Positions 1 through 11,100 are shown, numbered from the stretch's first letter. The stretch: DNA of 64,000 nucleotides from Alteromonas aquimaris (GCF_026183695.1 NZ_JAPFRD010000013.1:186001-250000); one strand, 5' to 3'. Program-made: numbers and translations. Notes: generated from the sequence alone by a model not told the origin.

Positions 1-12
1 CTACTGAGAGAA

Positions 13-903
13 TTGAGTGTGCAAGAACTGCTGAATGAGATCAGACAATATTTATCTTTTGAGTTATTCACCCTGTTCAAGCATACCTTTACGGTGGGAG
101 AGCTATTACTTATTCCTTTTGTCTTAATTGTTGGCTCCTGGATAATCAAAAAGCTAGCGCATTTAGCTACCTATAGATTACGTAAAACGGGTGCCAGTGC
201 GGATACCGTGCACTTGTTCAAGCGTATCTTCTACATCATTGCTTTTGCTGTGTTAATTGTCACTACGCTTGAAATGCTAAGTGTTCCTTTAACGGCGTTC
301 GCATTTCTGTCAGGTGCTATTGCCATCGGGGTAGGATTTGGTGCGCAAAATATTATTAACAACTTCATCAGCGGCTGGATCCTAATGTGGGAAAGGCCGA
401 TTCGTATTGGGGATTTTTTAGAAGTTGATAATGCGCGCGGCTCTGTGGAAGCCATCAATACCCGTTCCACACGTATCCGCAGAGTAGATGGTGTTCACAT
501 GCTGATCCCGAATAGCAAGTTACTGGAAAACACCGTGATTAACTGGACGTTAATCGATCGTCTCACGCGCACTTCAGTAAAGGTAGGGGTAGCGTATGGC
601 TCACTCTGCAAAAAAGTGGCCGAGCTAATTGAACGCGCTGTGACCCTGCAAGAGGATATTTTAACCGAACCCAAACCCGTAGTAATTTTTGAAGATTTTG
701 GTGACAATGCGCTAGTATTTGAAGTGTATTTTTGGGTTAACGCGACAGTTGAACGGGATCTTAGGAAAATTCGCAGTGCGGTCAGGTTCGCCATTGATGA
801 ATTATTCAATGAAGCGGGTATTGTAATTGCTTTCCCACAACGAGATGTACATGTAGATGGTACGCTGAGACTGACACGCTCACAAAAGGAAGTTGAGGTA
901 TGA
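13..903 (+). CDS. MscS-family mechanosensitive ion channel (5' end uncertain)
   Basis: Inner-membrane channel of the small-conductance mechanosensitive family, expected to release solutes on hypo-osmotic shock. Three hydrophobic segments lie at about residues 31-47, 72-88 and 95-122. The third is the pore helix with the Gly/Ala-rich GVGFGAQNIINNF motif typical of MscS, and a cytoplasmic beta-domain follows (ERPIRIGDFLEV). The listed start is a TTG at 13. The frame is open to base 1, so the gene may begin outside the window; a GTG at 19, preceded at a good distance by GAGAG, is another choice. The stop overlaps the next gene by 4 nt (ATGA), so the two are probably co-translated. The family call is firm; the start is not. 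Confidence 0.85.
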   Translation: MSVQELLNEIRQYLSFELFTLFKHTFTVGELLLIPFVLIVGSWIIKKLAHLATYRLRKTGASADTVHLFKRIFYIIAFAVLIVTTLEMLSVPLTAFAFLSGAIAIGVGFGAQNIINNFISGWILMWERPIRIGDFLEVDNARGSVEAINTRSTRIRRVDGVHMLIPNSKLLENTVINWTLIDRLTRTSVKVGVAYGSLCKKVAELIERAVTLQEDILTEPKPVVIFEDFGDNALVFEVYFWVNATVERDLRKIRSAVRFAIDELFNEAGIVIAFPQRDVHVDGTLRLTRSQKEVEV

Positions 904-1871
904 ACAAAACCGTCACCGAGGCCTTTTTGTGGGCTTATGCCATTAACACCAATGGTGCGAGCCGCTCGCTCACCCCTCAGGATTTGCCCTACGCATGCAA
1001 TGAAGATGAGTATGTATGGATACATCTGTGCTCAGATGTTGAAGAGGTAGATGGTTTGATGCGGGCAATCGGGCTATCTGAAACGGTGGCTGATAAATTA
1101 ACCACACTGGTCACACGGCCACGCACTATAATGGTAGGCAATGGTACACTTATGTATCTTCGCGGTATTAATAAAAATCCAGGCGCATCGCCGGACGATA
1201 TGGTTTCTTTGCGCGTCTGGCTTGAAGAAAAGTTAATTGTAACCGCACGCCGGGCCGATCGGGGGTTAATGTCCATTAATGAAAGCAGAAGCCAGGTCGA
1301 TCTGGGACAGGCACCGGCATCACCCACCTATATGCTCATTCACATCATTGAAAATCTGGCAGACAAAATTCATGAGGTGGTTGATCAGTTTGACGATACG
1401 CTGATAGAGTTCGAATTGAGCGACCATTTGGATAAAAAGGCCCGTTTAGCATTAGGGGATTTACGCCGCCGCGCCGCCTCTATTCGTCGCTACCTTTCCC
1501 CCCAGCGCGATGCGTTGGATGCGATGTTCAGATTACCCCACCTCTCTAACGAACAAATGTTCGAGTTACGAGAACAAACGGAACGTGTAACTCGCTATAT
1601 TGAAGATCTCGATTTAGCGCGTGAGCGTGCTATCGTGCTTCAGGACGAACTTCGTAACACAATAGCTGATCGCCAGGGTATGCGCATGTATGTGTTGTCT
1701 ATGGTAACGGCGATATTTTTACCACTTTCCTTCCTGACCGGTGTTTTTGGGATGAACGTCGGGGGTTTGCCAGGAACTGACACGCCAGAAGCATTTGCCA
1801 TCTTGATAACAGCCATGGGCGGGTTAACCCTAGTCATGCTGATTGCAATGCTGTGGAAACGTTGGTTATAG
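900..1871 (+). CDS. zntB: CorA/ZntB-type divalent metal transporter
   Basis: Homopentameric inner-membrane metal transporter of the CorA superfamily (323 aa). It has a long cytoplasmic alpha/beta N-terminal domain and a coiled region at about 190-250. Two C-terminal membrane helices lie at about 262-282 and 298-318, with the signature GMN at 284-286 in the loop between them. The GMNVGGLPG context is closer to ZntB (zinc) than to classical CorA (magnesium, usually GMN followed by Phe), but the transported ion cannot be settled from sequence. The ATG overlaps the stop of the MscS gene in an ATGA arrangement, so translational coupling is likely. An osmotic-stress/ion-homeostasis pair is a reasonable inference. 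Confidence 0.85.
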   Translation: MNKTVTEAFLWAYAINTNGASRSLTPQDLPYACNEDEYVWIHLCSDVEEVDGLMRAIGLSETVADKLTTLVTRPRTIMVGNGTLMYLRGINKNPGASPDDMVSLRVWLEEKLIVTARRADRGLMSINESRSQVDLGQAPASPTYMLIHIIENLADKIHEVVDQFDDTLIEFELSDHLDKKARLALGDLRRRAASIRRYLSPQRDALDAMFRLPHLSNEQMFELREQTERVTRYIEDLDLARERAIVLQDELRNTIADRQGMRMYVLSMVTAIFLPLSFLTGVFGMNVGGLPGTDTPEAFAILITAMGGLTLVMLIAMLWKRWL

Positions 1872-2276
1872 CTATTTTGACGTTTAACGATTAAGGTGTC
1901 GACTGAGTGGTGCGGGCCTTTGGTGGAGTCATCGAAAAACTGGAAGACACCTGCGGATGACCTTTTTTATTTACCTGCACATGCTTATCCAAGGGTGTCA
2001 GATTTTTATCTCAGCCAACGGAAATTTATGCGAAACCGGAAGATTAAAAAGGTTTACATAGCTATTCGTTGATTTATGGGTATAGCCTACCCATTTCAAA
2101 CAAGTAGCCGCGAGTATTGAGATAAAGAGTGTGCCCTGAAGTGTAAAACGTCGTTCCAGCCCACCACGGCAATTAAACAAAGTGCTCCTGCGCATGGTGA
2201 AGACAAAACTGGAATTTAAGCGAAAGATAATCGCGATTCATTATTAACATCGTCTTGTTATTCAAACCAGTTAACG
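1872..2276. other. intergenic region, no supported gene
   Basis: About 400 bp between the metal transporter and the convergent DsrE-like gene. A 65-codon minus-strand frame (1998-2195) has no convincing ribosome-binding site or recognisable domain and was not accepted. No obvious terminator hairpin, repeat or RNA gene was seen. Confidence 0.4.
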
Positions 2277-2801
2277 TTAAAAGGGATTGAGCGTATAGCC
2301 TTGTTGTTGAAGCATCGCATTGGCTGTCATGGCGGATAGCACCACCCTCACCCCCGGTAATAGCTCGTTCTTTTCGATTTTATGGGCTGCGGCCGACTGT
2401 CCACATACCAGTATGCTTACTCCTTTTTCTAAGAGTGAATTAACCAGTACCACATTTTCACTTGGTGAATTATGTCGCTTCTCATAAGCCTTTGAAGTTA
2501 GTAAATCGTGGGTAGCAGCACCATGCACTACCATGGCTAACTGAAGGTTTGACATATCGATGCCATTGGCTACATGCATATTTATGAAGCGAGCCAGGGA
2601 ATTAAACGAGCGATTTAGTGTTCCCACCTCGGCATCCTTGGCAATATCGAACACCACTTTGAACGTTTGCCCTTTTTCGAAATGGATACCATCTGTTGCA
2701 GTGTGCTTGCCGAAGTCATCAAAAACTGGTCCAGTAGAAAATTCGCCCGCAGACAACGAACATGACAGCAGGCAACTAGCAAGGATAGTGAAACGGGCCA
2801 T
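2277..2801 (-). CDS. periplasmic DsrE/DsrF-like family protein
   Basis: Small exported protein (174 aa) with an N-terminal signal peptide (about 1-18, ending in SLSAG). The DsrE/F-like fold is suggested by KVVFDIAKDAE, a central LQLAMVVHGAATHDLL strand-loop, and the late ILVCGQSAA motif with Cys133. That Cys is the position often used for persulfide chemistry in this superfamily. Exported relatives are common in marine gammaproteobacteria, and their substrate is unknown. The gene is divergent from the glutaredoxin-MauE gene with 78 bp between starts, so the two may share a promoter region. A role in periplasmic sulfur or redox handling is an inference from the fold and the neighbour. Confidence 0.75.
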   Translation of the reverse strand: MARFTILASCLLSCSLSAGEFSTGPVFDDFGKHTATDGIHFEKGQTFKVVFDIAKDAEVGTLNRSFNSLARFINMHVANGIDMSNLQLAMVVHGAATHDLLTSKAYEKRHNSPSENVVLVNSLLEKGVSILVCGQSAAAHKIEKNELLPGVRVVLSAMTANAMLQQQGYTLNPF

Positions 2802-2879
2802 ACATTTTCCTATGTGATCTTCATTTAATCAAACGCCTTACCTACCATAACATAAGCAATTTGAGTTAGGGGATTACAA

Positions 2880-3617
2880 ATGGCGAAAAAAGCAACCTTA
2901 TACCGTATGGTAACTGACGAACATATGTGCCCATATGGACTAAAATCCAAAGACTTACTCGAGCGAGAAGGCTATAGTGTTGATGATCAGAAGCTTACCT
3001 CGCGAGCAGAAATAGATGCATTTAAAAGTAAACATGATGTAGAAACTACGCCGCAGACCTTTATTGAAAATGAGCGCATTGGCGGTTACGAAGAGTTGCG
3101 TGAATACTTTGGTAAAGGTAAAGAGGGGCAACAAGGAACGACCTATACGCCGGTGTTGGCAATTTTTGCTATTGCCGCGCTGTTTGTCGTGGCGCTACTT
3201 TTCTCTTCCCGACTACCAGTAGCACCGGAACCCATCATTCTGCATTTTGTTGCCTTTGCTATGGTACTGCTCGCCTTACAGAAACTGCAGGATGTAAGAT
3301 CATTTGCGACCATGTTTATCACCTATGACTTGTTGGCGATGAAACATTTACGGTACGCCTATTTTTACCCCTTCGCAGAAGCTTACGCAGGCCTTGGAAT
3401 GCTAGCAAAATTTCCTGTATTAATGGTAGCACCGGTCTCGCTTTTCATTGGCGGTATTGGTGCCGCTTCAGTGATTAAGGCAGTTTACATTGATAAACGC
3501 GAACTGAAATGTGCTTGTGTGGGTGGGGACAGCAATGTGCCCCTGGGTTTCATCAGTCTAAGCGAAAACCTGTTTATGGTGGGTTCGGGTCTGTGGATGC
3601 TCGCTAGCGTGCTCTAA
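2880..3617 (+). CDS. glutaredoxin-MauE membrane fusion protein
   Basis: Fusion of a glutaredoxin-like domain (about 1-85) to a membrane domain resembling MauE/DoxX (about 88-245). The glutaredoxin part has MCPYG at 16-20, a CPYG variant with only Cys17, so a monothiol mechanism is likely. It also has the usual TTPQTF cis-Pro loop and an IGGYEEL segment. Four hydrophobic segments follow, near 88-109, 117-138, 181-205 and 222-245. A CAC motif lies in the segment RELKCACVGG before the last helix; such Cys pairs occur in MauE-type proteins that handle disulfides. Start ATG at 2880 has AGGGG just upstream. It is probably an inner-membrane thiol-redox protein; substrate unknown. Confidence 0.75.
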   Translation: MAKKATLYRMVTDEHMCPYGLKSKDLLEREGYSVDDQKLTSRAEIDAFKSKHDVETTPQTFIENERIGGYEELREYFGKGKEGQQGTTYTPVLAIFAIAALFVVALLFSSRLPVAPEPIILHFVAFAMVLLALQKLQDVRSFATMFITYDLLAMKHLRYAYFYPFAEAYAGLGMLAKFPVLMVAPVSLFIGGIGAASVIKAVYIDKRELKCACVGGDSNVPLGFISLSENLFMVGSGLWMLASVL

Positions 3618-3707
3618 ACACCCCACCCAGCCCTACTAGCTGTAGGGCCCATCCGCCTTCACTTGGCATCTTGTTCTAATGCAGATAAATATTTGCGCGG
3701 CGCTAAC

Positions 3708-6700
3708 CTAGCGCCGTCTTAATACTTTCTCAACAGCCACATAAAACATGGGCACAAAAAAGATGGCCAGGAAGGTCGCTGCCAGCATACCGCCAATAAC
3801 GGCGAGGCCGATGGCGTTTTGCGCTGCGGCCCCTGCTCCGCTTGCTAACGCCAGCGGGGATACCCCCAAGATAAAGGCCATGGAGGTCATGATAATAGGA
3901 CGGAACCGTTGCTTTGCTGCATTCGCCACCGCCACCATAAGATCCTCACCCTGAGAAACCTGTTCGCGAGCAAACTCTACAATTAAAATAGCATTTTTAG
4001 CGGCCAGCCCTACCGTGGTTAAGAAGGCAACTTGAAGATATATGTCGTTAGGTAAACCAAACAGAAAAGCCGCGGTCACCGCGCCTAATATACCTAACGG
4101 CACAACCAGAATAACGGCCACCGGCACTGCCCAACTTTCATACAGGGCCGCCAGGCATAAGAATACTACCAGCACCGAGATCACGTAAAGCATGGGGGCC
4201 TGATCGCCCGCTTCCTGTTCTTCGTAGGACAAGCCTGTCCACTCGAGCCCGAACCCTTGCGGGAGTTGATCGACAATTTTCTGCATTTCCTGCATCGCCT
4301 CGCCAGTAGAAATACCGGGTGCTGGCCCTCCCTGAATATTCAGCGAGCCTATCCCGTTAAACCGCTCTAACCGGGGCGAACCGTAGGTCCATTCATACGT
4401 CGCAAACGCACTGAATGCGACCATCTCGCCTTGGGAATTACGTACATACCATTTATCTAAGTCCTCAGGGTTCATTCGATAAGGTGCATCGGCTTGTAGA
4501 TAAACCCGTTTTATTCGACCTTGATCAATAAAATCATTCACGTAACTGGAGCCCCAGGCAATTTGTAAGGTCGTGTTAATTTCATTAAGGGGGATACCAA
4601 GTGCTGAGGCCTTTTCATTATCAATATTAATTTTGAACTGGGGCACATCGCTTAATCCGTTTGGTCTGACGCCCATCAACTTTGGGTTTTGCGCTGCCAT
4701 GCCTAATAGCTGATTGCGTGCATCCATCAGCGCGGCGTGTCCTAAGCCGCCACGATCTACCAGTTGCATACTGAACCCTGTGGCGCTACCCAATTCCATG
4801 ATGGGCGGCATCATGATAGGAAAGGCCATGGCATCCTGAAATTGAGAGAACGCCCCGTATGCCTGATTGGTAATAGCAAAGGCGCTCTGCGATTCATCGC
4901 GCTCGTCCCAGTCTACTAGGTGCACAAACCCCATCGCTGCATTCTGCGCACTGCCGGCGAAGCTAAATCCCACCACCGAAAACATATCTTTCACCACATC
5001 TTTATGCTGGTTTAAGAAAAAGTCTTCCGCTTTTTTAACAGACTCCAGCGTTCGTTCCGCGGTAGAGCCGGGTGGAGTGGTCAGGATCATCAAGACACTA
5101 CCCTGGTCTTCGTTGGGTAAGAACGAGCCAGGCAAGCGCATGAAAATAAATATCATACCGGCCACCAGTAACCCATAGACAACGAAAAAGCGCTTAAAAC
5201 GACCGGCCATAAAAGAAGCAGAGCGTTGGTAATGATTACGCCCGCCATTAAACATTCGGTTAAACGCTCCCAGTAAACCTTTGTTCTTTTCATCGTGAGG
5301 AGGATGCTTTTTAAGAAACGTTGCACACAGCGAGGGTGATAAAATCATGGCCACTAGCACCGAAAATATCATCGCCGAAACCAGCGTTATCGAAAACTGG
5401 CGATAAATCACCCCGGCTGAGCCGCTGAAAAACGCCATCGGAATAAATACAGTCGAAAGTACCGCGGCAATCCCAACCAAGGCACTGCTGATTTGACCCA
5501 TTGATTTCTTGGTGGCTGCTTTAGGATCCAGTCCCTCTTCTTCCATGATCCGCTCTACGTTTTCAACTACCACAATAGCATCATCCACCAGTAACCCGAT
5601 GGCCAGGACCATGGCAAACATGGTTAATACGTTAATACTAAAACCAAATGAATAAAGCACGGCAAACGTACCTAACAATACGACAGGTACGGCAATAGTG
5701 GGAATTAAGGTGGCTCGCCAGTTCTGTAAAAACAATAACATCACCAGAAACACCAGCACCACAGCTTCAATGAGCGTTTGCACCACCGATTTAATGGATA
5801 GTTCAATAAAAGGAGAGGAATCCAGCGGGTAGACCACCGTTACCCCCGAAGGTAGTGTGGACTGAAGTTCGTTTACGCGCTGTTTTACTCGCTCAATAGT
5901 GTCTAAGGCATTTGCGCCTGACGCTATACTAACAGCCATACCTGATGCAGGATGTCGCTTGTAGCGAACGATTGCATCGTAAGACTGCGCGCCCAGCTCA
6001 ACTCTAGCCACATCGTGCAGGCGTACCTGCGAACCATCCGTATTGACTCTCAGTACAATATTTTCGAAGTCATGCACGCTATGCAATAAGGATTGTGCTT
6101 GAATAGTGGCGGTAATTTGCTGTCCTTTAAGAGCGGGCATCCCCCCTAACTGACCGGCAGAAATATCAGTATTTTGCGTGCGTACTGCATTCTGTACATC
6201 CACTGGGGTCAAATTGAAACTATAGAGTTTGGCGGGATCGAGCCAAATACGCATGGAACGCTGGGCACCGAAAACCTGTACGTTCCCCACCCCGTTCACG
6301 CGCGAAATGGGATCACGAAACACTGTAACTAACATGTCGCTCAAGTCATGTTGTGAAAACGTACCATCGTCAGAATACACACCTACGACCAAAGCAAATG
6401 AATTGTTCGCTTTGGTGACGGTCACCCCTTGTTGCTGCACTGGCTGAGGGAGTAGCGGGATCGCGCTCTGCACTTTATTTTGCGTTTGCACCTGTGCGAT
6501 ATCCGGATCGGTACCAGGCGCGAACGTCAGCGCAATGTTCATTGCGTTATTCGAACTGGTGGCCGAGAAATAACGCAAGTTATCGAGCCCTGATAAGTTC
6601 TGTTCAATAGTCTGCGTAACTGAATTTTCCACCGTTTCTGCCGATGCGCCCGGATAAAACGCGCTGATGCTAACTGATGGTGGCGCTACTTTAGGGTACT

Positions 6701-6800
6701 GTTCGATGGGTAATGAACGAATTGCCAGAACACCAGCCATCATAGTGATAATAGCGAGTACCCAGGCAAATACCGGACGGTCGATAAAGAAATTAGCCAT
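3708..6800 (-). CDS. RND multidrug efflux permease (AcrB/HAE1 family)
   Basis: Full-length (1030 aa) hydrophobe/amphiphile RND pump of the AcrB/MexB type, the inner-membrane proton-driven subunit of a tripartite exporter. It starts MANFFIDRPVFAWVLAI. The proton-relay aspartates are present in GLLVDDAIVVVENVER, and the relay lysine is in GLAAKNAILIVEFA near the C-terminal half. Two large periplasmic loops and 12 expected membrane helices fit the family. It lies 9 bp downstream of its adaptor gene on the same strand, so the two form an operon. No TolC-like gene is adjacent, so the pump must borrow an outer-membrane channel encoded elsewhere. Substrates cannot be predicted. Confidence 0.95.
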   Translation of the reverse strand: MANFFIDRPVFAWVLAIITMMAGVLAIRSLPIEQYPKVAPPSVSISAFYPGASAETVENSVTQTIEQNLSGLDNLRYFSATSSNNAMNIALTFAPGTDPDIAQVQTQNKVQSAIPLLPQPVQQQGVTVTKANNSFALVVGVYSDDGTFSQHDLSDMLVTVFRDPISRVNGVGNVQVFGAQRSMRIWLDPAKLYSFNLTPVDVQNAVRTQNTDISAGQLGGMPALKGQQITATIQAQSLLHSVHDFENIVLRVNTDGSQVRLHDVARVELGAQSYDAIVRYKRHPASGMAVSIASGANALDTIERVKQRVNELQSTLPSGVTVVYPLDSSPFIELSIKSVVQTLIEAVVLVFLVMLLFLQNWRATLIPTIAVPVVLLGTFAVLYSFGFSINVLTMFAMVLAIGLLVDDAIVVVENVERIMEEEGLDPKAATKKSMGQISSALVGIAAVLSTVFIPMAFFSGSAGVIYRQFSITLVSAMIFSVLVAMILSPSLCATFLKKHPPHDEKNKGLLGAFNRMFNGGRNHYQRSASFMAGRFKRFFVVYGLLVAGMIFIFMRLPGSFLPNEDQGSVLMILTTPPGSTAERTLESVKKAEDFFLNQHKDVVKDMFSVVGFSFAGSAQNAAMGFVHLVDWDERDESQSAFAITNQAYGAFSQFQDAMAFPIMMPPIMELGSATGFSMQLVDRGGLGHAALMDARNQLLGMAAQNPKLMGVRPNGLSDVPQFKINIDNEKASALGIPLNEINTTLQIAWGSSYVNDFIDQGRIKRVYLQADAPYRMNPEDLDKWYVRNSQGEMVAFSAFATYEWTYGSPRLERFNGIGSLNIQGGPAPGISTGEAMQEMQKIVDQLPQGFGLEWTGLSYEEQEAGDQAPMLYVISVLVVFLCLAALYESWAVPVAVILVVPLGILGAVTAAFLFGLPNDIYLQVAFLTTVGLAAKNAILIVEFAREQVSQGEDLMVAVANAAKQRFRPIIMTSMAFILGVSPLALASGAGAAAQNAIGLAVIGGMLAATFLAIFFVPMFYVAVEKVLRRR

Positions 6801-6809
6801 AAGGTAACC

Positions 6810-7955
6810 TTACTCCTCAGCCGTGCTTGCGGGAGCTGCACCCCAGGGTTGTGGGGATACCTTCATTCCAGGCTGTACCTTTTGATAGCCGGTAACAATT
6901 ATGCTTTCACCTTCAGCTACCCCTTGATCCACCACATACTGATCGCGATAGAGGCTTTTCACCGAAACAGGACGTGCCTCTACTTTATTTTTTTTATTCA
7001 CTACAAATACAACCAGCGAGCCATCCGGGTTGCGGGTGGTGGCACGCTGAGGTAGCAGCAGCGCACTATCGGTAGACATGAGAATATTGGCCTTTACGAA
7101 CAGGCCTGGCATTAGCAAGCCATCAGGATTGGGCGCCACAGCGCGTAAGGTTACCGCCCCTGTAGTCTCATCTACAGTCACTTCCGAAAACTTAAGCTCA
7201 GCTTGGTGTGGATAGCGCTCTCCGGTTAAGTTATTCAACACAATATCCACCGGCAGGGCACCTTTTTCCCGCATGAGTTCACGAATTTTAAGAACTTCTT
7301 TGCCAGAACTTTGAATATCAATAAAAACCGGGTCCAATTGAGTAATCGTTGCCATCGGCTGCGTCTGGTTAGCTGTCACCAGTGCCCCTTCAGTCACTTG
7401 CGAGCGGCTAATATGACCCTCAATAGGCGCATACACTTTGGTGTAATCCAGATTCACTTTTGCCAATTGCGTGGTAGCTTCAGCTACACTTTTTGCAGCA
7501 CGCGCTTGTGCGAGTTGCGCTGTAACATCATCGTTTTCCTGCTCGCTGATGGCGTTTTTGCTGATCAAATTTTTGACGCGGCTGGCTCTGGCTTCTAGGG
7601 TAGTGACGTTGGCTTGTGCACTTTGAAGATCGGCTTTGGCACTATTATATTGCGCCCGGTAGCGGCTATCATCGATTTGGTAAAGTTGTTGACCTTTTTT
7701 AACTTTCGCGCCTTCTTCAAAAAATCGTTTAACCACTACACCATCCACCTGCGGTCTTACATGGGCTTGTTTGGAAGGGGATATCCGCCCGGGCAAGGAT
7801 GTAGAAAGAGTGACATTTTCTCGCGATAATGTCATCACAGACACGGCCGGTGGCGGCATATCTTGGCCCATTGTCTGCTGAGCGTCCGGCTCTTCAGCAC
7901 ACGCGAGTAGCGATAACGAAAGGATGACAGTAACGACCTTGTAAAACTGATACAT
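6810..7955 (-). CDS. RND efflux periplasmic adaptor (membrane fusion protein)
   Basis: Adaptor linking the RND permease to an outer-membrane channel (381 aa). The N-terminus is a lipoprotein-type signal, LSLSLLACAEE, so it is probably lipid-anchored in the inner membrane like AcrA/MexA. Then come a barrel-sandwich/lipoyl half (GVVVKRFFEEGAKVKKGQ), an alpha-hairpin region (about 85-165) and the second lipoyl half (VYAPIEGHISRSQV). The C-terminal beta-barrel and membrane-proximal domains follow. It is the first gene of the two-gene pump operon. No TetR regulator gene is adjacent. Confidence 0.93.
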   Translation of the reverse strand: MYQFYKVVTVILSLSLLACAEEPDAQQTMGQDMPPPAVSVMTLSRENVTLSTSLPGRISPSKQAHVRPQVDGVVVKRFFEEGAKVKKGQQLYQIDDSRYRAQYNSAKADLQSAQANVTTLEARASRVKNLISKNAISEQENDDVTAQLAQARAAKSVAEATTQLAKVNLDYTKVYAPIEGHISRSQVTEGALVTANQTQPMATITQLDPVFIDIQSSGKEVLKIRELMREKGALPVDIVLNNLTGERYPHQAELKFSEVTVDETTGAVTLRAVAPNPDGLLMPGLFVKANILMSTDSALLLPQRATTRNPDGSLVVFVVNKKNKVEARPVSVKSLYRDQYVVDQGVAEGESIIVTGYQKVQPGMKVSPQPWGAAPASTAEE

Positions 7956-8126
7956 TTGAAAAAACCTAAATGTTTACCAAATTGGCGACGCGGCAGGAGC
8001 ATTAAAAAATACGCGTTGAGAAGTACTTAGTCAATTGTGCTGAGGTTGAGTGGTTAAATATTACGATAAAAATAATGTGGCATACGATTTAATAGATAAA
8101 TCAGAATTATTTATCAGCTGAAAACG

Positions 8127-8150
8127 AAAGCCGGCAGTTTCGCCGGCTTT
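8127..8150 (-). terminator. Rho-independent terminator after the giant lipoprotein gene
   Basis: Perfect 9-bp inverted repeat (AAAGCCGGC, loop AGTTTC, GCCGGCTTT) 24 nt past the stop of the minus-strand gene. On that strand the stem is followed by CGTTTT. The hairpin is nearly symmetrical. Confidence 0.75.
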
Positions 8151-8174
8151 GTTATTTTCGAATTAATTAGTAAA

Positions 8175-11100
8175 TCATGGCCCAGAAAATACGATGGGTT
8201 CAATTATTCCTGTGCTTGAATCGAGTTTCATCAACCCATCACTATTCGTAAAAATCAATTTGTCACCCAAAGTAAAAGTTTCAGAATTTACTATAGAGAA
8301 ATCAGCTAAATCATATTCTGAGACTCTTCCACCGTTGACTGTATAAACAACGTTATTTACGAGATCGAAAGCCACATCGTCTATTGAAGTATCGTGGCTT
8401 AACGTCATAACGAAGGTCATATCGCTAGTTGAAAATACATCCCCACCGGCAGATATTAAATAATTCCCATCCGGTGTGGCCCATACGTATTCACCTATTT
8501 CATATTCACCGAGATAAGGGCTTTCACCTTCACTTACTATACTCGAATTTGTAATAGAGAATCGCTTGAAATTAGTTGGATAAGAAGCCGTATCTACAGC
8601 GAATACATAGTTACCTGGTGGATGCAGCGATAATGTCGATCTGTAATAGATTCCAGCTTGATCAATTAAGCTTCCATCATTTGCATCCACGAGGATTATA
8701 TTGGTCCAGTCTCCCGAACCAGATGAAATAATGAGAGTTGAACTATATTCAACTACATCATATGGATGAGTGGGGATTTGGTAAGAATGAGTATGCTCGG
8801 GCCAGCCAGAGCTTGTGTTAAGATTAAATACTGCAATATAGCCGAATTGCTCGGCATCCGCCCAATCGAAATCGTGTTCTGTGGTTAACATTGCAATATA
8901 TAATGTATTTCCGTCCCTCGAGAGGGTCATGCGCTTAACTTCCAGAGGCATAGAATACGATCGGACAACGTTTGCAGACTGAGTATCGACCACATAAACC
9001 AGTTTATTCAACTTATCAGTAAGATAGGCTCTCCGTCTGATGCTATCTGTCACCAAATCGGTGGCGACAAAGGCCAGATCGTAAGCAATACCATCAACTA
9101 TTTGGTCGCCATAATTAATTCCCGGCTCTACTACAATATTGACAGACGTACTGGCAACCATGCCAAGCGAATCTTTCACCTGCACTGTTACATTGTAATT
9201 ACCCGGTAACACAAACTGGTGGTCGGATTGTGCAGTGGTATCGAACGGCAGATCCCAAACACCGTCACCGTCAAAGTCCCAACGATATTGCAACGAGTCC
9301 CCATCTTGGTTATCTGAACTTAATGATGCATCAAATGAAAAGACTTCAGCAGTAGTGAAACTGTCGTTGGTAACCGCATAATCCAAATCCGCATTTGGCG
9401 CAGTATTTTCGCCACACATATCACAGGGATGATTGAACTCAGAAAGGTTAGACTCACTACCATCATAAGCTAGCGCATAGATTTGTCCGGCACTAATGTA
9501 CATGTGTACAGCCGCATTATCTGTGGAAAGAGAACCAAGGCTCAACCAAGACTGAAGATTGAAAAACTCAATCTCAGTGTTACTCGACCCTGATACGAAA
9601 AAAATGTTTTCATTTTCATCAAATATAACATCACGAATCAACTCGATATCGATATCGAGTTCACCTACTTTAACGAAATCCGGTAGTCTAAGTATGCTTC
9701 GGTCAGATGTGATAAGGAAGTTTCCATCAGGAGTAATCCATGACTCCTCCCCAAAGTTCACATCTGAAAAGTAAATACGTTCTTTCTCTGATAGTCCAAA
9801 TTCGACGATGTCGTAACGAACAAAATCCCCAAGCCAATCTGTATACCAGACTTCGCTACCATCAGGACTGAAAAGCAAGATTTGATTTATAAACGCTCCA
9901 TTTTCAATAGACTGGTATTTAACACCAGTGATTACGTCAAATATCTCAAGTTTATTCGTAGAGGCAACGTAAATAAGATTATCTTTACCTATAATATCAA
10001 CGTAAACACCTCCTCCATCAAAGATATTTACCATTGTTTGGTCCGCCGTATTGTAAACAGCTATCTGTGTTATTTGATCAACACTCTGATCCCTGTCGTA
10101 AAGCGTCAGGTAAACCTGTTCTTGATCTTCAGAAATGAATAAACCAGAAGGCTCAGTAGGTAGATTAAAATATTTTTCTGTTACCCCCGTTTCACTATTC
10201 AGAATCCATAGCCGTTGATTTTCCCAGTCTGCGACAAACAACTTATTGTACTTAGTAACAGTTACGGCGAATCTGGTATTGAATGCATAATTACCAGATT
10301 CAGGTATTTCTACTCGTACGCCATCTTTCACCCCTAACTCAACATCAATTTGCAGAGATTTAGTAGCAGTAGCACCAGATGAATCCTTGACTTGTAAAAC
10401 TACCTGGAAATTGCCGGAGTAAAAATATTCGTAATTGAAGGTTTTGCTAGAAATAAAATCAGTGTCCCAACTATCGTCACCGTCGAAATCCCAACGGTAC
10501 AGGAGAGTGCTCTCCGCATCAGAACTTTCACTGGCATCAAAGATTATAGTTTCACCATTATTGATATCATTTACAGATGAAAAGGAAAATTCAGCAGTTG
10601 GTGCAGTGTTGTCATTGCAAGCCGGACATGGTTTCGACAACTTAACTAACTTTAAATCAGACTCGACAGTGGTCACATAGTACAAATAGTTGCCAATTAG
10701 CTGTTGGCCTTTCACTTCGCCCAATGTGGGAATAGTTTCGATCAATTGAAAATATTGACTGTTATAAACCTTTACCGCACCATCTTCGTGCTGAATAATG
10801 ACAATCTCTGACTGGTCATCAAATAATGCATTGATAGGTCTGGAAGTTAGAGGCAATCTACCGAGTCTCTCCAGGGTACTATCCGCATAGAAATACCCAT
10901 ATGATTCGAACAATAAATCGTTATTTTCTGATAACCAAACATAGTTTAGGATAACCGTGTCCGATTCATATTGTGTTTCATAACTTACTAAATCCAATGT
11001 CCTTAGCTGTTGGCCATATGAAGTAGGAAGGACAGCATAAAGAATGTTTTTCTCTGCGTTATAAGTGAATTTCATAGCATGATGCAAGTTATGTTCTGCT

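Noticed and set aside
1998..2195. 65-codon minus frame
   Set aside because: No ribosome-binding site, domain or conserved pattern; likely chance frame.
3708..7955. possible missing outer-membrane gene in the RND operon
   Set aside because: Two-gene RND operons that share a TolC encoded elsewhere are common, so it is not unusual.
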